DNA from: Thermoplasmata archaeon
Lineage (GTDB): Archaea > Thermoplasmatota > Thermoplasmata > Thermoplasmatales > Thermoplasmataceae
Length of the DNA: 9,927 nt
Assembly: GCA_021806345.1 (NCBI GenBank)
Contig: JAJZXP010000199.1
Span: 1 to 9,927, forward strand
Direction of reading: 5' to 3'
Positions within the stretch are counted from its first letter, which is position 1. Each line of letters opens with the position of its first letter. Both the position numbers and the translations under genes were made by a program. The notes under the pieces are model-generated. The model was given only the letters and a program-made list of their open reading frames with translations, was not told the origin of the DNA and searched no databases. Below, piece after piece: positions 6,776 to 9,927 of this stretch.

Positions 6776-7736
6776 CGTATAATTGAGTATGTTGCTTGAA
6801 CCAATCTACTGTTATTTTTAACCCTTCTTCCAGTGTGAGTCTTGGTTCCCAGCCCAGCTCAGACTTGGCCTTCTTTATATCGGCTATTGGTCCAGGGAAT
6901 GAATTTTCTGCACGAATATCCGATGGGCATACTTCGATTGGTAGTGTGGAACCAGTAACGTCCTTAACGTAATTCGCGACCTCTTCCACTGTATGACCCT
7001 TACCCGTTCCCACGTTTAGTACTTCAAATTTGTTATCATTTATATGATCCTCTTTAGCCATAATCAATTTAACGACCTTAACAACGTCAGTTATATGAAT
7101 GAAATCGCGAGATACTTTGGGATTTTTTAACACCACCTTTGAGCCGTTGAGTGTCTTTAAGACTATATCCGGAATAAGTCTTTCTGGATTTTCATATTGG
7201 CCATAAACATTAAAAATACGGATACACGCGCTGCGCAATATCCCATTATTACCTAAGTACTTTAAGTATTCTGTTGCCAGGAGTTTAGTAATGCCATATT
7301 CACTTACAGGTTCACAGGCCGACTCCTCATTTACTGGATTATTTTTCAACGTAGACCTCCCATATTCGAATGAGGAACCTAACTGTATGAGAAATGTATC
7401 CGGCCAATTTTTCAACGCTGCTGTGATATTAATCAGGCTTTGAAAATTTCCAAGCCATGTAAAAGATTCGTCCCTGATATTTTTTTTCTGAACTGCACCT
7501 ATGGCGTTAATCAAAAAATCAGGTTTCACTGACCGAAAAAAGTCTGATAATTCCTCTTTTGAACTTTCAGCGACATAGAATGCATCCACTTCAGACATGA
7601 TGTCCTCTATTCTCCATAGATTTGAGGATCTTCTCAGAGTGATATGAACATCATATCCATTTCTGAGAAGCTGTCTGGTCAAATTAGATCCGATAAAACC
7701 ATTGGCTCCAGTAATAATGATTTTTTTAGTTTCCAC
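6765..7736 (-). CDS. Extended SDR, NAD-dependent sugar epimerase/dehydratase or reductase
   Basis: A 323-residue sugar-nucleotide SDR with all key parts. Dinucleotide-binding TGANGFIG is at 9-16, and LRRSSNLWRIEDI (34-46) follows the second strand. LGSSFEYG (119-126) holds the catalytic Ser, Y147-G-I-T-K151 is intact, and SRDFIHITDVV (209-219) is the usual substrate-side motif. It starts with GTG at 7736, one base after the rfbF stop, so it is translationally tied to rfbF. It resembles the RfbJ-type (abequose/paratose synthase) 4-ketoreductases and related 4,6-dehydratase/epimerase families; the sequence does not decide between them. In context it most likely reduces or epimerises a CDP-4-keto-deoxyhexose. 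Cytosolic. Confidence 0.87.
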   Translation of the reverse strand: METKKIIITGANGFIGSNLTRQLLRNGYDVHITLRRSSNLWRIEDIMSEVDAFYVAESSKEELSDFFRSVKPDFLINAIGAVQKKNIRDESFTWLGNFQSLINITAALKNWPDTFLIQLGSSFEYGRSTLKNNPVNEESACEPVSEYGITKLLATEYLKYLGNNGILRSACIRIFNVYGQYENPERLIPDIVLKTLNGSKVVLKNPKVSRDFIHITDVVKVVKLIMAKEDHINDNKFEVLNVGTGKGHTVEEVANYVKDVTGSTLPIEVCPSDIRAENSFPGPIADIKKAKSELGWEPRLTLEEGLKITVDWFKQHTQLYEKL

Positions 7737-7737
7737 A

Positions 7738-8511
7738 TCAATCTATCCATATCTTCCATGGTGCTTTTCCCGAATTCCATATCTCCTCAAGTTGCCTCTT
7801 GTCAGTCATTGTGTCCATGGGTCTCCAAAAACCATAATGCTTGTATGCATTCACCTTTCTTTCATTCACAAGTCTTTTCATCGGTTCCTGCTCCCAGATT
7901 GTATCGTCTCCTTCAATGTAATCGAAAACTCCCCGATTCATAACGTAAAATCCCCCGTTGATCCACATACCATCTCCGGCAGGTTTTTCTGTAAAATCTA
8001 TGACCTCCTCTTTATCTATGCTCAAAACACCGAATCTGCCTTTTGGTTGAACTGCAGTTACCGTGAGAAATTTCCTACTTTTCCTGTGTGACTCTATTAG
8101 CACTTTTAAATTGATGTCTGAAAGGCCATCCCCATAGGTCAGCATAAAGTCGTCTTCGTCTATGTATTTTTCAATTCGCTTAATTCTTCCACCTGTCATG
8201 GTAAGAAGACCGGTGTCTATGATTTTTACATTCCACTCCTCCTTATGTTCGTTAAGCATCTTTACATCATTACCTCGGAAATTGACCTCAATATCTATAT
8301 GGTTTCTTAGATAAGAGATAAAATAATCTTTTATCATGTTTTGCTTATAACCTCCGCAAATGATGAAATCGTTGAAACCCTGTGAAGAATAAATCTTCAT
8401 TATGTGCCATAGTATGGGTTCTGGTCCAATTTCTATCATTGGTTTTGGTTTTACGGTCGATTCTTCACTAATGCGGCTTCCTAAGCCTCCAGCGAGAATT
8501 ACCACTCTCAT
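7738..8511 (-). CDS. rfbF: Glucose-1-phosphate cytidylyltransferase
   Basis: Makes CDP-glucose from CTP and glucose 1-phosphate, the entry step to CDP-deoxysugars. The protein has 257 residues, the same as I recall for enterobacterial RfbF. The nucleotide loop LAGGLGSR is at 6-13 and VKPKPMIEIG at 20-29. The metal-binding D128 sits in LTYGDGLSD, followed by FTEKP (173-177) and NGGFYVM (185-191). The C-terminal signature GFWRPMDTMTDK (227-238) has the second metal ligand D233. This ending separates cytidylyltransferases from the related thymidylyl- and uridylyltransferases. The ATG at 8511 follows the methyltransferase stop by 6 nt, with a strong GGAGGT ribosome site inside the end of the preceding gene. 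Cytosolic, second gene of the cassette. Confidence 0.93.
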   Translation of the reverse strand: MRVVILAGGLGSRISEESTVKPKPMIEIGPEPILWHIMKIYSSQGFNDFIICGGYKQNMIKDYFISYLRNHIDIEVNFRGNDVKMLNEHKEEWNVKIIDTGLLTMTGGRIKRIEKYIDEDDFMLTYGDGLSDINLKVLIESHRKSRKFLTVTAVQPKGRFGVLSIDKEEVIDFTEKPAGDGMWINGGFYVMNRGVFDYIEGDDTIWEQEPMKRLVNERKVNAYKHYGFWRPMDTMTDKRQLEEIWNSGKAPWKIWID

Positions 8512-8517
8512 GTATAC

Positions 8518-9759
8518 CTATACCTCCTGAGTCGTCTTCAAAAAAGATATTTCGGGGATGATCGTTACCAAATCTACATCTTGAGGGAAAATTTGCTTTA
8601 GAAACCCTACTATCTCTTTCCTCAGATTCCAGGCAAATATAATTATGATTTTTGGATTTAAATTTACTAATTCATCTGGTGAAACGATTGGTATACCAGC
8701 TCCTGGAATAAACTTTCCTTGTTTTATAGGACTTTTATCAGCAATAGCTATAATTTCAGAGCCGGATAAATTTAAGAAATTTAAAAAAACAGTTGCTTTG
8801 GCTGAAGCCCCATAACCTGCAATTCTATTCCCACTGCGGATTTTTTCTTCAAAAAGTCTCAATGCATCCTCTTTAATTTTAGCAACTTTCTGAGGAAATA
8901 GAAGATATCTTGATTTAATTGAATTGAGTCCACCTTCTGTTTCCAACATATTTTTAACAGATTCGTCTATATTCCGTGATCCAGGGAAAGATACAAAGAC
9001 CCTTAACGAACCACCTTGTGAATTTACTTGTTCCACTTTATATGCTGCAAGACCCACATTTTCCAAGAGCTTAGAGAAAGTCGTGAAATTAAAGTAGGAT
9101 ATGTGTTCATGGTATATCTGATCGAAGGCAGAATTTGATATCATTGATTCAAAGTTGTAAAATTCTACCACTAGTGAAGCTGTAGACTTCAACAAATATT
9201 TGCAGTTGATTAGAAATTCCTCAGGGTTGGGAACATGCGTTATGATATTCGTAGCAGATACAAGATCCATTTTTCCGTTTGTCGCCAATATTAGCTCTCT
9301 CGTATGTGAATTAAACATGCGATTCATAGTGTTTATTCCTTTTGTCATAGCTAACTCGAATGCAGGCTTTGAAGGGTCAACACCTAGAACACGGCAACCT
9401 TCTTTCTTGAAGAAACTTAAAAGCGTTCCGTCGTTTGATGCAATATCTAATACTTCTGATCCTTTTGGCAAGTTGCAAGTGCGTAGACAATCTTCTGCAA
9501 AATCTTTCATATCGTCTCGCGTTTGTTTGCTAACCCCAGTCAAATACGTATTATTTGAAAATAAAACTTCAGGTTGAACTTTTTCTCGCAACCACACGTA
9601 TAGACAATCGTTACAGATCAACAAGCTAAGTTCAAAGCGAGGGCAATTTAGGGCTGAAGTTAGAGACTCTTTAAGGTCATTTGCAGGTGGTTGATCTCCA
9701 AGGTCGAGGAAAAGATTTACGTTATTACTTTTACAGATGGGACAATGATCGGTTCGCAT
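8518..9759 (-). CDS. Zinc-binding SAM-dependent sugar C-methyltransferase (TylC3/TcaB9 type)
   Basis: 413 residues with the three parts of NDP-hexose C-methyltransferases. The N-terminal zinc site is built from CPIC (Cys 6 and 9) and CNDC (Cys 49 and 52). A class I SAM-binding core follows, with EVLDIASNDGTLLSFFKKEG (102-121) and an acidic GVDPS at the end of strand 2. The C-terminal domain has the active-site Y-H-E-H (216-219) followed by ISYFNF, then RIAGYGASAKATVFLNF and IADKSPIKQGKFIPG. In TcaB9 the Glu and His of this motif serve the deprotonation beside a 4-keto group before C3 methylation. I chose the ATG at 9759 because the family starts just before the first CxxC and a TATA-like box lies about 25 nt upstream. 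An in-frame ATG at 9840 would add 27 unconserved residues. First gene of the cassette, 6 nt before rfbF. Confidence 0.88.
   Translation of the reverse strand: MRTDHCPICKSNNVNLFLDLGDQPPANDLKESLTSALNCPRFELSLLICNDCLYVWLREKVQPEVLFSNNTYLTGVSKQTRDDMKDFAEDCLRTCNLPKGSEVLDIASNDGTLLSFFKKEGCRVLGVDPSKPAFELAMTKGINTMNRMFNSHTRELILATNGKMDLVSATNIITHVPNPEEFLINCKYLLKSTASLVVEFYNFESMISNSAFDQIYHEHISYFNFTTFSKLLENVGLAAYKVEQVNSQGGSLRVFVSFPGSRNIDESVKNMLETEGGLNSIKSRYLLFPQKVAKIKEDALRLFEEKIRSGNRIAGYGASAKATVFLNFLNLSGSEIIAIADKSPIKQGKFIPGAGIPIVSPDELVNLNPKIIIIFAWNLRKEIVGFLKQIFPQDVDLVTIIPEISFLKTTQEV
8522..8527 (-). promoter_or_regulatory. Ribosome binding site of rfbF
   Basis: GGAGGT, 10 nt before the rfbF ATG, lies within the last codons of the methyltransferase gene. 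It indicates co-transcription and supports the ATG at 8511. Confidence 0.7.
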
Positions 9760-9778
9760 GTTCCTAGATACCGTAAGG

Positions 9779-9789
9779 TATAAAATATT
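9779..9789 (-). promoter_or_regulatory. TATA-like box of the sugar-nucleotide cassette
   Basis: The minus strand reads AATATTTTATA, centred about 25 nt upstream of the ATG at 9759. Transcription would start at or next to that ATG, giving a leaderless mRNA for the methyltransferase, rfbF and first SDR. Confidence 0.55.
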
Positions 9790-9836
9790 CTTTTCTTTTT
9801 TATGCTGTATAACTATTGTTATATGGCTATAGACAT

Positions 9837-9926
9837 TCATTTTAGCGCTTTTAGAAATGCGGAAAACGTATCGCTTAGGCTTTTTAGCTTCTTAATATCC
9901 AATTTATCAACATATTTTGGTAGTTG
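9837..9926 (-). CDS. C-terminal end of an unidentified gene (partial)
   Basis: One minus-strand frame stays open from the window edge to a TGA at 9839-9837 and gives 29 residues, Q-L-P-K-Y-V-D-K-L-D-I-K-K-L then a Ser/Lys-rich amphipathic tail ending FSAFLKALK. The other two minus frames have stops. The stop overlaps the alternative methyltransferase ATG at 9840 (ATGA). The peptide is too short to identify. It looks like a helical C-terminus and could belong to another sugar-pathway enzyme or glycosyltransferase. Confidence 0.45.
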   Translation of the reverse strand, partial: QLPKYVDKLDIKKLKSLSDTFSAFLKALK

Positions 9927-9927
9927 G

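Noticed and set aside
9760..9840. Extending the methyltransferase to the ATG at 9840, which overlaps the preceding stop as ATGA
   Set aside because: The added 27 residues are unlike the family, which begins just before the first CxxC, and the TATA-like box at 9779-9789 would lie inside the coding region.
1..9927. CRISPR array, tRNA, rRNA, toxin-antitoxin or defence genes
   Set aside because: No regularly spaced repeats, tRNA-like folds or defence-protein motifs were seen on either strand. Content is glycan genes and IS remnants.

Overview
The window looks like a surface-glycan (polysaccharide or glycoprotein glycan) locus from an archaeon, most likely a Thermoplasmata-type organism. Three intact genes have a TATA-like box about 22-28 nt upstream of the start codon and almost no room for a leader, which suggests leaderless mRNAs. 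Two genes have strong GGAGGT ribosome sites instead. Codons ATA, AGA and AGG are common, GTG starts are frequent, and IS110- and IS256-type transposase remnants are present. The taxonomic call is an inference; no rRNA or other marker gene is present. All intact genes lie on the minus strand, so transcription runs from high to low coordinates.

Right part (9926 to 5748): after the tail of an unidentified gene at the edge comes a compact four-gene sugar-nucleotide cassette. It encodes a zinc-binding C-methyltransferase of the TylC3/TcaB9 type, a glucose-1-phosphate cytidylyltransferase (rfbF), and two extended short-chain dehydrogenase/reductase (SDR) proteins. Gaps between genes are 1-24 nt. 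The set reads as a pathway to a CDP-activated, C-methyl-branched deoxyhexose. The expected CDP-glucose 4,6-dehydratase (RfbG) is not recognisable in the window. The last SDR has Asn where the catalytic Lys of the YxxxK motif is expected.

Middle (5747 to 3255): a 386-nt intergenic stretch carries an inverted repeat and a TATA-like promoter for a GT-A-type (family-2-like) glycosyltransferase. Then come about 250 nt with no gene and a broken IS256-family transposase, truncated at its 5' side and interrupted by an in-frame TAA. A regulatory-looking intergenic region follows, with a perfect 12-bp inverted repeat.

Left part (3254 to 1): a GT4-type cytosolic glycosyltransferase is followed 26 nt later by a 607-residue membrane GT-C (family-39-like) glycosyltransferase. 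Its external C-terminal domain is dense in N-glycosylation sequons. At the left edge, on the plus strand and convergent with it, is the C-terminal end of an IS110-family transposase and its downstream non-coding end.

Together, the cassette would make an activated unusual sugar, the two soluble glycosyltransferases would build a glycan on the cytoplasmic side, and the GT-C protein would add a lipid-linked sugar on the outer side. The IS remnants separate the modules, as expected for a locus that diversifies by gene exchange. No CRISPR array, tRNA or rRNA was seen.
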